Position numbers and translations under genes: made by a program | DNA from: an uncultured Eubacteriales bacterium | Lineage (GTDB): Bacteria > Bacillota > Clostridia > Christensenellales > CAG-138 | Direction of reading: 5' to 3' | Length of the DNA stretch: 64,000 nucleotides | Assembly: GCA_900549955.1 (NCBI GenBank) | Contig: URQH01000005.1 | Coordinates: 1-64,000, forward strand | Notes under the pieces: model-generated | What the model was told of the DNA's origin: nothing | What the model saw: the letters and a program-made list of their open reading frames with translations, nothing else | Database searches by the model: none | Shown: positions 1 through 9,945 of the stretch, one piece after another | How the letters are laid out: every line of letters begins with the position of its first letter | Position numbering within the stretch: position 1 is the first letter of the stretch

Positions 1-69
1 TACAAGCCCGTTCATACAAGCCCGTTCATACAAGCCCGTTCATACAAGCCCGTTCATACAAGCCCGTTC
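1..69. repeat. 14-bp tandem repeat, about five copies
   Basis: The unit TACAAGCCCGTTCA is repeated head to tail four times perfectly, with a fifth copy lacking its last base. The array begins at the first base of the window, so it probably continues to the left. It lies beyond the V-ATPase terminator in what appears to be intergenic DNA. No flanking gene is visible, so no function can be given. Confidence 0.9.
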
Positions 70-165
70 CCGGAATCCGGCACGAAACCATGCTCCAGCC
101 GCGCCGACCCGCCCCGCGGCGCGCGTTTTCAAGCACCGCAGCTTCCCGTCTGCGCGCGCATGGCC

Positions 166-196
166 AAAAAAATCCGCGCCCGCGCATGGCGCGGGC
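166..196 (-). terminator. intrinsic terminator of the V-ATPase operon
   Basis: On the minus strand a 7-bp stem GCCCGCG/CGCGGGC with a 5-nt loop (178-196) is followed by a run of seven U (166-172), 24 nt after the stop codon of subunit D. Confidence 0.8.
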
Positions 197-219
197 ACGG
201 GGATTCCGTTTGCCGTCCG

Positions 220-849
220 TTACCGGCTGGCCTCCAGCATTTCCTTGGTCTTCATGAGCCGGGTCGTGTTCTGCCGGTCGTTCTCCTCGAGCTTCATCTG
301 AATGCTGCGGATCGTCTCCGTAAACTGCGGGATCATGACGTACTCCAGCGCGTTCACGCGCCGGCGCGTCTTTTCGATCTCGTCGGCCAGGCGGCTGCAT
401 GCCTTTTCGATCTCCGCGAGCTCCAGCAGCTTTGGCAGCGCCTCGGCGAGCTGCCGCACGGCGCCGTCCAGCTCTGCGCCCGTCGTGGCATAGCCATACG
501 GGTAGGAATAGCCCTCCTGCGTCTCCATCGTCAGCTTCGGCACCGGAATGGACAGTACCGACATCGTCTCCGTCTCCACGGAGGCGGCCCTGGCCGGATA
601 CAGCAGCGCTTCCTCGATCTCCGCGCCGCTCATCGATGCGCGGGCAAGCACGAACGACTGCATGGCAAGCGAGAGCTTGTGTTCCACCTCGTCGCGCAGC
701 TCCTTGTTGCGGCGCGCATACACGATGAAACGCCGCACGAGCTCGTCGCGTTTGTCCTTCATCATCTTGTGCCCGCGGACGGCAACCTGCTTGCGTTTCT
801 TCAGGTTGCTGAGTTCCATGCGGGTCGGCTTTGCTTGAATGGCCGCCAC
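220..849 (-). CDS. ntpD: V-type ATPase subunit D (central stalk)
   Basis: The 209-residue product is the rotor-shaft subunit that couples A3B3 catalysis to rotation of the membrane ring. The N-terminus has the family motif PTRMELSNLKKR followed by GHKMMKDKRDEL, and most of the protein is predicted long helix, as expected for the coiled-coil shaft. Length is normal for the family. The start is GTG at 849, chosen because GGAGG lies 8 nt upstream, inside the end of the subunit B gene (3 nt gap). It is the last gene of the operon and is followed by a clear terminator. Confidence 0.95.
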   Translation of the reverse strand: MAAIQAKPTRMELSNLKKRKQVAVRGHKMMKDKRDELVRRFIVYARRNKELRDEVEHKLSLAMQSFVLARASMSGAEIEEALLYPARAASVETETMSVLSIPVPKLTMETQEGYSYPYGYATTGAELDGAVRQLAEALPKLLELAEIEKACSRLADEIEKTRRRVNALEYVMIPQFTETIRSIQMKLEENDRQNTTRLMKTKEMLEASR

Positions 850-852
850 GGC

Positions 853-2229
853 TTACGCCTCCTCAGGATAGTATTTTTCGATGTAGCTGTCGCGGATACG
901 TTTGAGCTCCGACTTGGGCAAGATGGAAAGCAGCTTCCACCCCAGGTTGAGCGTCTCCTCGATGCTGCGGTTCGTGTAATACCCCTGCGAGACGTACTCC
1001 TGTTCAAACGCATCGGAGAACTTGGCGTACAGCTTATCCGTGTCGGACAGCGCCGCATCGCCCAGAATGACTGCGAGCTCCTTGGCGTCGCGCCCACGGG
1101 AATAGGCCGCGAACAGCTGGTTCATCGTGTCGGCATGGTCCTCGCGGGTCTTGCCCTTGCCGATGCCCTTGTCTTTCAGACGGGACAGCGACGGCAGCAC
1201 GTTGATCGGCGGCGTCAAGCCCTTGCGGTACAGCTCTCTCGAGAGGATGATCTGCCCCTCCGTGATGTATCCGGTCAGGTCGGGGATCGGGTGCGTCACG
1301 TCGTCCTCCGGCATGGAGAGGATCGGGATCATCGTGATGGAACCCGCATTGCCGCGAATGCGGCCGGCGCGCTCGTACATCGTCGCAAGGTCGGTGTACA
1401 TGTAGCCCGGATAGCCGCGGCGTCCCGGCACCTCCTTGCGCGCGGCGGACACCTCGCGCAGTGCCTCGGCGTAGTTCGTGATGTCCGTGATGATGACCAG
1501 CACGTGCATCCCCAGGTCGTATGCGAGATATTCCGCGGCAGTGATCGCCATGCGCGGCGTCGCAATACGCTCGATGGCCGGGTCGTTGGCCAGGTTGATG
1601 AACGTCACCGTGCGCTCGATGGCGCCGGTCTTTCGAAAGTCGCTGATGAAGAAATCCGCCTCTTCAAACGTGATACCGACGGCGGCGAACACCACGGCAA
1701 ACTTCTCGTCCGTACCAAGCACGCGCGCCTGGCGCGCAATCTGCGCCGCGAGGTTGGCGTGCGGCAGGCCGGAGCCGGAGAACACCGGCAGCTTCTGCCC
1801 GCGCACCAGCGTGTTCAACCCGTCGATGGCGGAAATGCCGGTCTGGATGAACTCGGACGGGTAGTCGCGGGCCGTCGGGTTCATCGGGGTGCCGTTGATA
1901 TCCAGATGCTTTTCCGGGATCAGCGCAGGACCGTCGTCCATGGGCTTGCCCATGCCGTCGAACACGCGGCCGAGCATATCCGGCGCCACGTCCAGTTCGA
2001 TGGACTTGCCCAGGAAGCGCGCCTTGGAATCGCTGATGCGCAGGCCCTGCGAGCCCTCAAACAGCTGCAACAGCGCCTTGTCGCCATTGATCTCCAGCAC
2101 GCGGCCGCGGCGGATGGTGCCGTCCGCCTGCTCGATCTCGACCAGCTCATCGTACTTGACGCCGGAGACATCCTCCACGAGCATCAGAGGGCCGACGACT
2201 TCTTTAATAGTCCGGTATTCTTTACGCAT
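853..2229 (-). CDS. ntpB: V-type ATPase subunit B (regulatory nucleotide-binding subunit)
   Basis: The 458-residue product is the non-catalytic B subunit of the A3B3 head. It has the beta-barrel N-terminus, then the region around [20 protein letters not shown], where the P-loop of the catalytic subunit is replaced by a non-canonical sequence, as usual in B subunits. [16 protein letters not shown] and [18 protein letters not shown] are family signatures. The ATG at 2229 overlaps the end of the subunit A gene by 8 nt, indicating translational coupling. Confidence 0.97.
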   Translation of the reverse strand: MRKEYRTIKEVVGPLMLVEDVSGVKYDELVEIEQADGTIRRGRVLEINGDKALLQLFEGSQGLRISDSKARFLGKSIELDVAPDMLGRVFDGMGKPMDDGPALIPEKHLDINGTPMNPTARDYPSEFIQTGISAIDGLNTLVRGQKLPVFSGSGLPHANLAAQIARQARVLGTDEKFAVVFAAVGITFEEADFFISDFRKTGAIERTVTFINLANDPAIERIATPRMAITAAEYLAYDLGMHVLVIITDITNYAEALREVSAARKEVPGRRGYPGYMYTDLATMYERAGRIRGNAGSITMIPILSMPEDDVTHPIPDLTGYITEGQIILSRELYRKGLTPPINVLPSLSRLKDKGIGKGKTREDHADTMNQLFAAYSRGRDAKELAVILGDAALSDTDKLYAKFSDAFEQEYVSQGYYTNRSIEETLNLGWKLLSILPKSELKRIRDSYIEKYYPEEA

Positions 2230-3991
2230 CCTGCTGCCCTCCCTCCGTCAAAGCGCCAATCTGTGCGTTCATGTCGGCAAGAATGGAATCGTATTCGGCC
2301 TGCACCGCATCCTCCGCCACATACTTGAGACGGCCGATGCGCTCCCGCACGGGCAGCTGGATCAGCTTGTTGAACGAGGCGTCCGCCGCCAGCGCATCGA
2401 GGCTCTTCTCATAGTTGAGCAGGATGGCATTGAGCATGAGATACTGCTTCTTGGGCGACGTATACGTGTCGACCTCGTGGAACGCATTCTGGTGCAGATA
2501 GTCCTCGCGGATGGAACGCGTGGCCTCAAGCGTCATGCGGTCCTTATAGGACAGCGCGTCGATACCGACGAGGCGGACGATCTCTTCGAGCTCGTTCTCC
2601 TGTTGCAGCAGGCCCATGGTCTGCTGCACGAGGTTCGACCACTCGGGCGAGACGTTCTCGTTGTACCACGTCTCCAGGCGGTCCAGGTACAGCGAGTACG
2701 ACTGCAGCCAGTCGATCGCCGGGAAGTGGCGCGCATAGGCCAGCTTGCTGGAAAGGCCCCAGTAGACCTTGACGATGCGCAGCGTAGCCTGCGAGACCGG
2801 CTCGGAGATGTCGCCGCCCGGAGGAGACACGGCGCCGATGGCGGAAACCGCACCGATGCGCCCCTCGCCGCCCAGCGTCTTGACGACGCCCGCGCGCTCA
2901 TAGAACTCGGCCAGACGGCTGGACAAATACGCCGGATAGCCTTCTTCGCCGGGCATCTCTTCGAGACGGCCGGACATTTCGCGCAGCGCCTCCGCCCAGC
3001 GGGACGTGGAGTCGGCCATGATGGCGACCTTGTAGCCCATGTCGCGGAAGTACTCCGCAATCGTGATGCCGGTGTAGATGGACGCTTCGCGCGCGGCCAC
3101 GGGCATGTCGGACGTGTTGGCGATGAGCACCGTGCGCTTCATCAGCGACAGCCCCGTGCGCGGGTCCTTCAGTTCCGGGAACTCCATGAGCACGTCGGTC
3201 ATCTCGTTGCCGCGCTCGCCGCACCCGACGTAGACGATGATGTCGGCATCGGCCCACTTGGCCAGCTGGTGCTGCACGACCGTCTTGCCGCTGCCAAACG
3301 GGCCGGGCACGGCGGCCACGCCGCCCTTGGCCACCGGGAACAGCGTGTCGATGACGCGCTGGCCGGTGATCATCGGCTCGGTCGGCGCCAGCTTTTCGGC
3401 GTACGGGCGGCCGCGGCGGACCGGCCAACGCTGCAGCATGGGCAGCTCGATGGTCTTGCCATCCTTCTCCAGCCTGGCGATCGGCTGCACGATGTTGGCT
3501 TCGCCGGCGTGGATCCACGTCAGCTTGCCGGAGACGCCGGGCGGCACCATGACCTTGTGCAGCACGGCTTCCGTCTCCTGGACGGTGCCCAGCACGTCGC
3601 CCGCGCTCAGCTCGTCGCCCACCTGCGCGACCGGGACAAAGTCCCAGAGTTTTTCATGGTCGAGCGAATCGACGATGATGCCGCGCGTAATGCGGTCGCC
3701 CGCCTGCTTGCGCACGATGTCCAGCGGACGCTGAATGCCGTCGTAAATCGACTCGATGAGACCGGGCGCCAGTTCGACAGACAGCGGCGCGCCGGTGGAC
3801 ACAACCGGCTCGCCAGGACCGATGCCGCCCGTTTCTTCGTAAACCTGTATGGACGCGCGATCTCCGCGCAACTCGATGACCTCTCCAATCAGGTGCCTAT
3901 CCGAGACGCGCACCACGTCGTACATCTGTACGTCCGCCATGCCGCCCGCCACGATGAGGGGCCCCGATACTTTGATGATCGTACCTTGCAT
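2222..3991 (-). CDS. ntpA: V-type ATPase catalytic subunit A
   Basis: The 589-residue product is the catalytic subunit that hydrolyses or makes ATP in the cytoplasmic head. The P-loop GPFGSGKT is at about 230-237, the catalytic glutamate region GCGERGNEM at about 257-264, and [20 protein letters not shown] follows. The non-homologous bulge domain expected only in A subunits sits between the N-terminal barrel and the P-loop. Length is typical. It starts at ATG 3991, 18 nt after the subunit F stop, and overlaps subunit B at its 3' end. Confidence 0.98.
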   Translation of the reverse strand: MQGTIIKVSGPLIVAGGMADVQMYDVVRVSDRHLIGEVIELRGDRASIQVYEETGGIGPGEPVVSTGAPLSVELAPGLIESIYDGIQRPLDIVRKQAGDRITRGIIVDSLDHEKLWDFVPVAQVGDELSAGDVLGTVQETEAVLHKVMVPPGVSGKLTWIHAGEANIVQPIARLEKDGKTIELPMLQRWPVRRGRPYAEKLAPTEPMITGQRVIDTLFPVAKGGVAAVPGPFGSGKTVVQHQLAKWADADIIVYVGCGERGNEMTDVLMEFPELKDPRTGLSLMKRTVLIANTSDMPVAAREASIYTGITIAEYFRDMGYKVAIMADSTSRWAEALREMSGRLEEMPGEEGYPAYLSSRLAEFYERAGVVKTLGGEGRIGAVSAIGAVSPPGGDISEPVSQATLRIVKVYWGLSSKLAYARHFPAIDWLQSYSLYLDRLETWYNENVSPEWSNLVQQTMGLLQQENELEEIVRLVGIDALSYKDRMTLEATRSIREDYLHQNAFHEVDTYTSPKKQYLMLNAILLNYEKSLDALAADASFNKLIQLPVRERIGRLKYVAEDAVQAEYDSILADMNAQIGALTEGGQQDA

Positions 3992-4009
3992 AAGTTCTAC
4001 GCCCTTCCC

Positions 4010-4327
4010 TTAGTTATTGAATAGAATGTCGACGCCGACCGCCTTTTCGACGTTCTGCTTGAGCGCCTGCAGGCCAATCCCTTCCGATCCCTGATTGTCC
4101 GGGATCGGGATGATGGCCGGATAGGCGGCGGCGCTGTACTCCTGTATGGTTTCCGCACATGCGGCATAGAGTTTTTCCGTCACGAAGATCACGGCGTACC
4201 CTTCGCGCGCCAGACGGTGCATGCAGCGGTTTGCACGCTCGCCATCCGTCTCATAAAACACGTCGAGGCCGACCGCTTTGAACAGCATGACGGAATCCTT
4301 GTCACCGATAACGCCCATCTTAGCCAT
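4010..4327 (-). CDS. V-type ATPase subunit F (central stalk)
   Basis: The 105-residue product begins MAKMGVIGDKDSVMLFKAVG, the hallmark of the small Rossmann-like F subunit that binds the D shaft and modulates ATPase activity. The C-terminal part contains the IPIPDNQG loop. The frame stays open further upstream, but ATG 4327 is chosen because it matches family length and overlaps the stop of subunit C by 8 nt. The homologue is called NtpG in Enterococcus hirae, so I give no symbol. Confidence 0.93.
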   Translation of the reverse strand: MAKMGVIGDKDSVMLFKAVGLDVFYETDGERANRCMHRLAREGYAVIFVTEKLYAACAETIQEYSAAAYPAIIPIPDNQGSEGIGLQALKQNVEKAVGVDILFNN

Positions 4328-5309
4328 ACAACTCACACAACCTCTCTTGGATGACCGCGTCATCCAGTCCATTGCGCTTGACCGTAACGATCAGCCGGAC
4401 GGCCTTGGCCTCCCGGTCGCGCGCCAGCAGATAGCCGACGATCCGGTAGACCGATTCAATGTCGTGCTTGTGCGCGCTGACCAGCGAGAGCAGATAGTTC
4501 TCCCGCGCCCGCTCGAGCGCGCCGATATTGCCCGTCTTCTGCAGCTCGGCCAATCCGTCCGCCAGCGCGCCGCGCGCCGGGCTGTCCGACAGCACGCGCT
4601 GCAGCGATTCCTCCGGCAGCTCATACGCCTGATACAACGCATCGTGGCGAATGCCGCCTTCCGGCAGCAGCACGCTGCGCAGATCCTCGCGCGCGCCGCC
4701 CATGGCGCGCAGGCGCAGGAACGTGATCAGGTTGTCAAAGTCGCAAAGCGCACGGAAATAGTCGATGGCAAACGCGTCCTTGCATTTTTTCGCCGTTGCA
4801 AGCGCATAGGCCAGGTAGGCCTGATCCAGCGCCACGCTGACGCGCTGCGGTTGGACCTCTACCTTGAGGCGGTCTTCCAGTGCGTTCAACGCCTCGGCAA
4901 GCTGCCGCGGCAGCAGCCGGTAGTCCTGCTCTGCCACCGCCGTCTTGAGCTGCTCCCGCTCGTAGAGCCCGCCTTCGAGAAACTCCACGTCCCCCTGCTC
5001 GAGCAGGCGCGCCTTGATCAGCAGCTTGAGGTTGTGGATATCTGTGGCCAGCAGGAAGAGGTCGGTCAGCTCCGGCTCGGGCGAGAGCTCGCGAATGTCA
5101 AGCGCAGTCTGACGGCGGACGTTCTCGATCATGCGTTCACAGTCAGCCGCCGTTGCATCCGGTATGCCGCCGTAGCGTGCGTCCAGCAGGATGCGCATGG
5201 CATCCTCCAGGCTGCCGTCGGCCATCCGTTTGACAGTCTTCCGGTCGAGCAGCCCGTTCTCCAGCGCGCTGATTCGTGCACAGGCATATACATAGCTTGA
5301 CTGTGGCAT
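4320..5309 (-). CDS. ntpC: V-type ATPase subunit C (rotor socket, d-like)
   Basis: The 329-residue, mostly helical product is the funnel-shaped adaptor joining the D/F shaft to the K ring. The N-terminus SSYVYACARISALENGLL is the family signature. Two possible starts lie close together, GTG 5315 and ATG 5309. ATG 5309 is preferred because GGAGG stands 7 nt upstream. It lies between the E and F genes in the usual operon order. Confidence 0.93.
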   Translation of the reverse strand: MPQSSYVYACARISALENGLLDRKTVKRMADGSLEDAMRILLDARYGGIPDATAADCERMIENVRRQTALDIRELSPEPELTDLFLLATDIHNLKLLIKARLLEQGDVEFLEGGLYEREQLKTAVAEQDYRLLPRQLAEALNALEDRLKVEVQPQRVSVALDQAYLAYALATAKKCKDAFAIDYFRALCDFDNLITFLRLRAMGGAREDLRSVLLPEGGIRHDALYQAYELPEESLQRVLSDSPARGALADGLAELQKTGNIGALERARENYLLSLVSAHKHDIESVYRIVGYLLARDREAKAVRLIVTVKRNGLDDAVIQERLCELYG

Positions 5310-5323
5310 GCGCACCCCTCCCC

Positions 5324-5905
5324 TCAGCCGAACAACAGGCCGGCTACGTTCGTTTCCTCACTGTCGCGCAGCATGCCGAGGATAGCGCGGAACGAGCAGT
5401 CCTTCTCATAGCTGCGGCCAACGAGCAGGAAGCCGCCATCGATCGCCGCATCGGTATCCGAAAGCTGTAGCCCGGCATCGGGCATCTCCCGGAGAATGGC
5501 CGCAATCGTGTCGCGGTCCGCCGCGGCAGGCACCACCGTCTCCCCGCCTTCCGCTTCCGCTTCCAGCATGCGGCGGCAGATTGCGCCGCGCGCCGTTACA
5601 TCCAGCGCGCACATGTCCTGGTAGGCCCGGACAAACGCCTCGTCGATAACCGCCCGCTTTTTGGCGAGCGCGGCTTTCCTCGCATCGAGCGACGCGCGCG
5701 TCCTGCTGCCCTCCACCAGAGCGTTGGCAGCAGCCTCACGCTTTGCGGCATAGTCCGCAGACAACGCCTGCAAACGCGCCTCCGACTCGCGCCGGAGCGC
5801 GTCCGCACTCGCGCGCGCCTCGGAAAGCGTCCGTTCGGCATCCGCGCGGGCATCGCTCAAAATGCGCTCCGCCAGCTTGTTGGCGCCGTTGCTGTTCATC
5901 TCCAT
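5324..5905 (-). CDS. ntpE: V-type ATPase subunit E (peripheral stalk)
   Basis: The 193-residue product forms the peripheral stalk with subunit G and holds the head against rotation. Residues 1-100 are a charged, alanine-rich helix (AERILSDARADAERTLSEA), followed by a globular C-terminal domain. ATG 5905 is chosen over an in-frame upstream start at 5935, because the upstream start would overlap the K gene and adds a proline/glycine-rich leader not seen in the family. Confidence 0.92.
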   Translation of the reverse strand: MEMNSNGANKLAERILSDARADAERTLSEARASADALRRESEARLQALSADYAAKREAAANALVEGSRTRASLDARKAALAKKRAVIDEAFVRAYQDMCALDVTARGAICRRMLEAEAEGGETVVPAAADRDTIAAILREMPDAGLQLSDTDAAIDGGFLLVGRSYEKDCSFRAILGMLRDSEETNVAGLLFG

Positions 5906-5924
5906 CGTGGCACCCCCGCCTGGA

Positions 5925-6431
<507 letters not shown>

Positions 6432-8351
6432 TTATGGTTCGGTAATCTGCACGTGTTTCGTCTTATATCCCAACGGCCGGAAGGCGCGGCCTCCCGACTC
6501 ATAGAATTTGCCGTAAAACTCCACGTACTGGAGCCTCGCGCAGTGGACAAACGCGCCCAGCGTGTTGATGGCAATGTTGAACAGATGCAGCGCCACGAGC
6601 AGCGCACAGGCGATCAAAATGCCAAGGATCTTCAGGATGATGTTCGGAGAGCCCATCAGCATCGAACACAGATCGTTAAACACCGACGCGATGACGCCCG
6701 TCGCAATGCCCAGCGCGAACAGACGCGCATACGACAGGATGTCCGACAGCAGGCTGGAGATGTTGTACAGCTCGCCCAGGCCGGAGATCATCCGCTTCAA
6801 CGGGTTTCGCTTGCCCCTGCCCTTGAACAGCAGGATCAGCAGCACGCCCGCCGCGGCCATCACGATGCCGGGATAATACAGGAAGTTCAGGCCGATCATC
6901 GGGCCACCCAGCCAGGTCAACAGCCCCACAGTGATGAGAATCCACGACAGGTTGTCAAATATGCCCGTCTGCCAATCGCCCTGTGCGAAGGACTCCTTGA
7001 TACGCAGGCCGTACCCGAACAGCACGTGGACGATTCCCAGGCCAAAGCAGAGAATCAGCATGCCGATCGGATCGGTCATGGGGTCGAGGATGATGGGGAA
7101 CAGATTGTCCGTGCCAAACGCCACGTCGAAGTCCAGACCAAAGAACGTCCCAACCAGCACGCCCCAGACGATGGTAGAAAGAGCGCCCCAGAACAGCACG
7201 CGCGCCAGCCCGCCCATCATCCCCGTGGGCTTCTTGAGCTTCAAAAACAGCAGGCACCCGATGGCCAGAATGAGGCCGTACCCCGTGTCGCTCAGCATCA
7301 GGCCGAACAGGATGGTATAGGGGATCGCCATGTACGGCGTGGGATCCATGCCGCGCGGATCCGGCTTGGAATACAAATCCGTCACGACTTCGAACGGCGT
7401 GACAAATTTGTTGTTATGCACCACCGAGGGCGGCACCTCGTCCGCCTCGGGATCGCGAGCAAACAGATAATAGGCGTCCGTCACGCCGGCCACGGCCTGT
7501 TCCACCGCCTCCAGCCGGTCTGCCGGCACCCAGCCGTGCAGCTCAAACGTGGCGGACGTGCGGGACAGCTCCGAGGCGGCCAGCGCCCGGTCGCGCTCGA
7601 TCACGGCGGCATCCAGCGCGCCTTCGAGCAGCGGGCTGTTGGCGCCCTTTGCCGCCAGCTGCGTCTCCAGCTCCGCGCGCTGCTGCTCCAGCGTTTCATT
7701 GTCTGCGCGGAGCCTGGCCGCCGCCTGTGCCGGCGTGCCGCTCAGTTTGGGAAAGGCCACGTCCGTCCAGGCCAGCGACTTGAGGAACCCAGCCACGGTC
7801 TTGGCGTCGTCCGGCGCGCACGCCACCAGCACGGGCAAGATGGCGCCATCGTCAAACACCTGATATTCCACGGCGTCGCCCAACTCTGCCAGCCGGTCCA
7901 GATCGGCCGAAGCGAGCAGGCCCAGAAAATACCGGACGGATTTAGCGTTGCGGAACGCCTGCATGTCTGCCGGGAAATTTTGCCACGCTTGCAACATTTC
8001 AATGAGGCCGTTTTTTTTATCCATCTCGGCCTTGATCCGCTGCATCTCACGCTGGAGCGATTCTACCTCGTCTCCACACGACAACGCCTCCGGCAAATCC
8101 TGCAAAATGGCGCCTACAGTCGTCTCCGGCCGCGGGGTCAGCATGCCCTTCTTGGCCGCATAGGGCCGCAAAACGGCCAGTGCACCGGAAAGGCGCTGGA
8201 CGCGCTCCTCCGCCACGTCCAGCACGGAAGTGGCAGACGCCTCCTCGCCCGGGATGACCTCGACGGCATCCAGCCGCTGCAGGGCCTTGAGGATGTCCGA
8301 CTCGTCCGACTTGTGCGCCACAAGCGTGAGCCGTTTCATCGGTACAATCAT
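6432..8351 (-). CDS. ntpI: V-type ATPase subunit I (membrane stator, a-subunit)
   Basis: The 639-residue product has a long cytoplasmic N-terminal half (about 1-320) with two coiled-coil stretches, and a C-terminal half with about seven to eight membrane segments starting near PYMAIPYTILFGLMLSDTGY. This last sequence is highly conserved in subunit I/a. It provides the ion half-channels against the K ring. The ATG at 8351 overlaps the stop of the preceding subunit G gene (ATGA), and GGAG stands just upstream. Confidence 0.95.
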   Translation of the reverse strand: MIVPMKRLTLVAHKSDESDILKALQRLDAVEVIPGEEASATSVLDVAEERVQRLSGALAVLRPYAAKKGMLTPRPETTVGAILQDLPEALSCGDEVESLQREMQRIKAEMDKKNGLIEMLQAWQNFPADMQAFRNAKSVRYFLGLLASADLDRLAELGDAVEYQVFDDGAILPVLVACAPDDAKTVAGFLKSLAWTDVAFPKLSGTPAQAAARLRADNETLEQQRAELETQLAAKGANSPLLEGALDAAVIERDRALAASELSRTSATFELHGWVPADRLEAVEQAVAGVTDAYYLFARDPEADEVPPSVVHNNKFVTPFEVVTDLYSKPDPRGMDPTPYMAIPYTILFGLMLSDTGYGLILAIGCLLFLKLKKPTGMMGGLARVLFWGALSTIVWGVLVGTFFGLDFDVAFGTDNLFPIILDPMTDPIGMLILCFGLGIVHVLFGYGLRIKESFAQGDWQTGIFDNLSWILITVGLLTWLGGPMIGLNFLYYPGIVMAAAGVLLILLFKGRGKRNPLKRMISGLGELYNISSLLSDILSYARLFALGIATGVIASVFNDLCSMLMGSPNIILKILGILIACALLVALHLFNIAINTLGAFVHCARLQYVEFYGKFYESGGRAFRPLGYKTKHVQITEP

Positions 8352-8662
8352 GCGATCTCCTGCACTTTCTTCAGCAGATAGGCAGCCGCCTCATCCAGAC
8401 GGTCGCGCGCAGTACGGCACTGGGCGTCCGCTGACTCGCCCAGCTCGCGCAGCATGTCCTCGGCCAGCGTCTTTCCGGCCTGTTCCGCCTCGGCCAGCTT
8501 GGCCCGCGTGGCGTCGCGCTCTTGCAGTTCCAGCGCGGCCTGTGCCTGTTCCAGCTCGCTCTTCGTCGTCTGGATCAGCTCCCGCGCCTCGGCAACCGCT
8601 CCCTGACGGATGTCATCCGCCTGTGTTTCCGCATTTGCAATTTCTTCGATGATCGAGCGCAT
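8348..8662 (-). CDS. V-type ATPase subunit G/H-like peripheral stalk protein
   Basis: The 104-residue product is almost entirely a charged helix (ELIQTTKSELEQAQAALELQ), as expected for the small G (AhaH/NtpF-like) subunit that pairs with E in the peripheral stalk. Upstream in-frame codons exist, but ATG 8662 has GGAGG at 8 nt and lies 28 nt downstream of a good promoter, so the longer form is rejected. It is the first gene of the operon. Assignment rests on position and helical character more than on motifs. Confidence 0.85.
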   Translation of the reverse strand: MRSIIEEIANAETQADDIRQGAVAEARELIQTTKSELEQAQAALELQERDATRAKLAEAEQAGKTLAEDMLRELGESADAQCRTARDRLDEAAAYLLKKVQEIA

Positions 8663-8689
8663 GCACTTTCCCTCCATACTGTGGTTTGA

Positions 8690-8718
8690 AATATATCTGG
8701 AAGAGAGTATTGATACAA
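8690..8718 (-). promoter_or_regulatory. sigma-A-type promoter of the V-ATPase operon
   Basis: TTGTAT (8713-8718) and TATATT (8690-8695) are separated by exactly 17 nt on the minus strand, in an AT-rich patch directly upstream of the subunit G gene. The implied leader is only about 20 nt. Confidence 0.7.
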
Positions 8719-8738
8719 AAATATATAAATAAATGGGG

Positions 8739-8779
8739 AAAAAAAGTCCCGCGGCGATCGCTACAGCGGCCATCGCCGC
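8739..8779 (-). terminator. intrinsic terminator after upp
   Basis: On the minus strand GCGGCGAT/ATCGCCGC forms an 8-bp stem around a 13-nt loop, followed by GGGAC and seven U. It separates the upp operon from the V-ATPase promoter. Confidence 0.8.
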
Positions 8780-8811
8780 AGAAACTGAAAGACAATGATC
8801 GTTCTGGCAGG

Positions 8812-9441
8812 TTATTTTGTACCGAACAGGCGGTCGCCCGCGTCGCCCAGACCCGGGACGATGTAACCATGATCGTTGAGACAGTCGTCGACGTTGGCTA
8901 CGTAGATGTCCACGTCCGGATGTGCCTCCTGCATCGCCCTGATGCCCTCCGGCGCGGCGATCAGGCACACCAGCCGTACGCTCTTGGCGTGCGCTTCCTT
9001 GACGATCCGCGCCGCCTCAATTGCCGAATTGCCCGTGGCCAGCATGGGATCGACAATGATCACATCCCGCTCCTCCACGTCCGGCGGCAGTTTGCAATAG
9101 TAGCCGGTCGGCATCAGCGTGTCGGGATTGCGATAGAGACCGATATGACCCATGCGCGCGTTGGGCAGAAGGTTCATCATACCGTCGGCCATGCCCAGGC
9201 CAGCGCGTAAAATTGGCACGACTGCCAGCTTCTCATTTGCAAGAACCCTGACCTTTGCCTTGCAAACCGGGGTTTGAATTTCCACTTCCCGAAGTTCCAG
9301 ATTCCTGGTCACTTCATAGGCCATCAGCATGGAAAGTTCTGTGACAAGTTCCCGGAAAGCCTTCGTCCCCGTCGCTTCATCGCGCAGCAGCGACAACTTG
9401 TGCTGCACAAGCGGGTGGTCAATGACAATCACGTTTGACAA
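8812..9441 (-). CDS. upp: uracil phosphoribosyltransferase
   Basis: The 209-residue enzyme converts uracil and PRPP to UMP in pyrimidine salvage. The PRPP-binding motif [14 protein letters not shown] covers about residues 127-140, and the uracil-binding C-terminus ends in [11 protein letters not shown]. Length is exactly that of bacterial Upp. The start is TTG at 9441, with AGGAGG about 11 nt upstream; no ATG lies near the conserved N-terminus ([14 protein letters not shown]). It ends the operon that begins with the DUF1385 gene. Confidence 0.97.
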   Translation of the reverse strand: MSNVIVIDHPLVQHKLSLLRDEATGTKAFRELVTELSMLMAYEVTRNLELREVEIQTPVCKAKVRVLANEKLAVVPILRAGLGMADGMMNLLPNARMGHIGLYRNPDTLMPTGYYCKLPPDVEERDVIIVDPMLATGNSAIEAARIVKEAHAKSVRLVCLIAAPEGIRAMQEAHPDVDIYVANVDDCLNDHGYIVPGLGDAGDRLFGTK

Positions 9442-9456
9442 TGAAAGGGGCCTCCT

Positions 9457-9930
9457 TTATCTGTTCTCAAACTCCGCGATCTTCTGGATGCGCCGCAGGT
9501 GGCGCTCCTGGCCGGGCAACACGCCGTCAAATCCAGTGTGGAGCCACACGTCCAGTATCGCATCCGTCTCCGCGTCGGTATTGGCATGGGCGCTGAGCGC
9601 CAGAATGTTGGCGTTGTTGTGTCTGCGGGTCATTTCCGCCGCATATGTGTCCTGGCACAGCGAACAGCGGATGTTTTTTACCTTATTGGCTGCAATCGAC
9701 ATGCCAATACCGGTTGTACAAATCAGAACCCCTCGGTCGAAACGGCCTTCGGCAACTGCCTGCGCCAGCGGAAAGGCGATATCCGGATAATCGATGCTGT
9801 TTTTATCATAACAGCCAAAGTCGGTAATTTCATAGCCATGTGCCTTCAAATAGGTGACAACGTGCTCTTTTCTGTCGAATCCGCCATGGTCGCATCCGAC
9901 CGCGATCAGACGCACTTGCTGTTCCGCCAT
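9457..9930 (-). CDS. rpiB: ribose-5-phosphate isomerase B family protein
   Basis: The product (157 residues) belongs to the RpiB/LacAB isomerases, which interconvert ribose 5-phosphate and ribulose 5-phosphate. Visible are VGCDHGGF at the N-terminus, the catalytic cysteine in ICTTGIGMSIAANK (C71) and NNANILALSAH. ATG 9930 is chosen because GGGG stands about 10 nt upstream and the protein then begins close to the usual family start. ATG 9945 in the same frame, almost touching the tsaC stop, is the alternative. It lies between tsaC and upp in one operon. Confidence 0.93.
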   Translation of the reverse strand: MAEQQVRLIAVGCDHGGFDRKEHVVTYLKAHGYEITDFGCYDKNSIDYPDIAFPLAQAVAEGRFDRGVLICTTGIGMSIAANKVKNIRCSLCQDTYAAEMTRRHNNANILALSAHANTDAETDAILDVWLHTGFDGVLPGQERHLRRIQKIAEFENR

Positions 9931-9945
9931 ATCAAAATACCCCAT

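Noticed and set aside
1..69. CRISPR array
   Set aside because: The repeats are contiguous 14-mers without spacers and no cas gene is present.
160..4024. Long plus-strand frames (722 and 711 codons) across the V-ATPase genes
   Set aside because: They are antisense to strongly conserved subunits A, B and D, lack any family motif and are His/Arg/Leu-rich, as expected from high GC content.
8663..8968. N-terminal extension of the V-ATPase subunit G frame
   Set aside because: It would run through the upp gene end, its terminator and the operon promoter; ATG 8662 has a good ribosome binding site.
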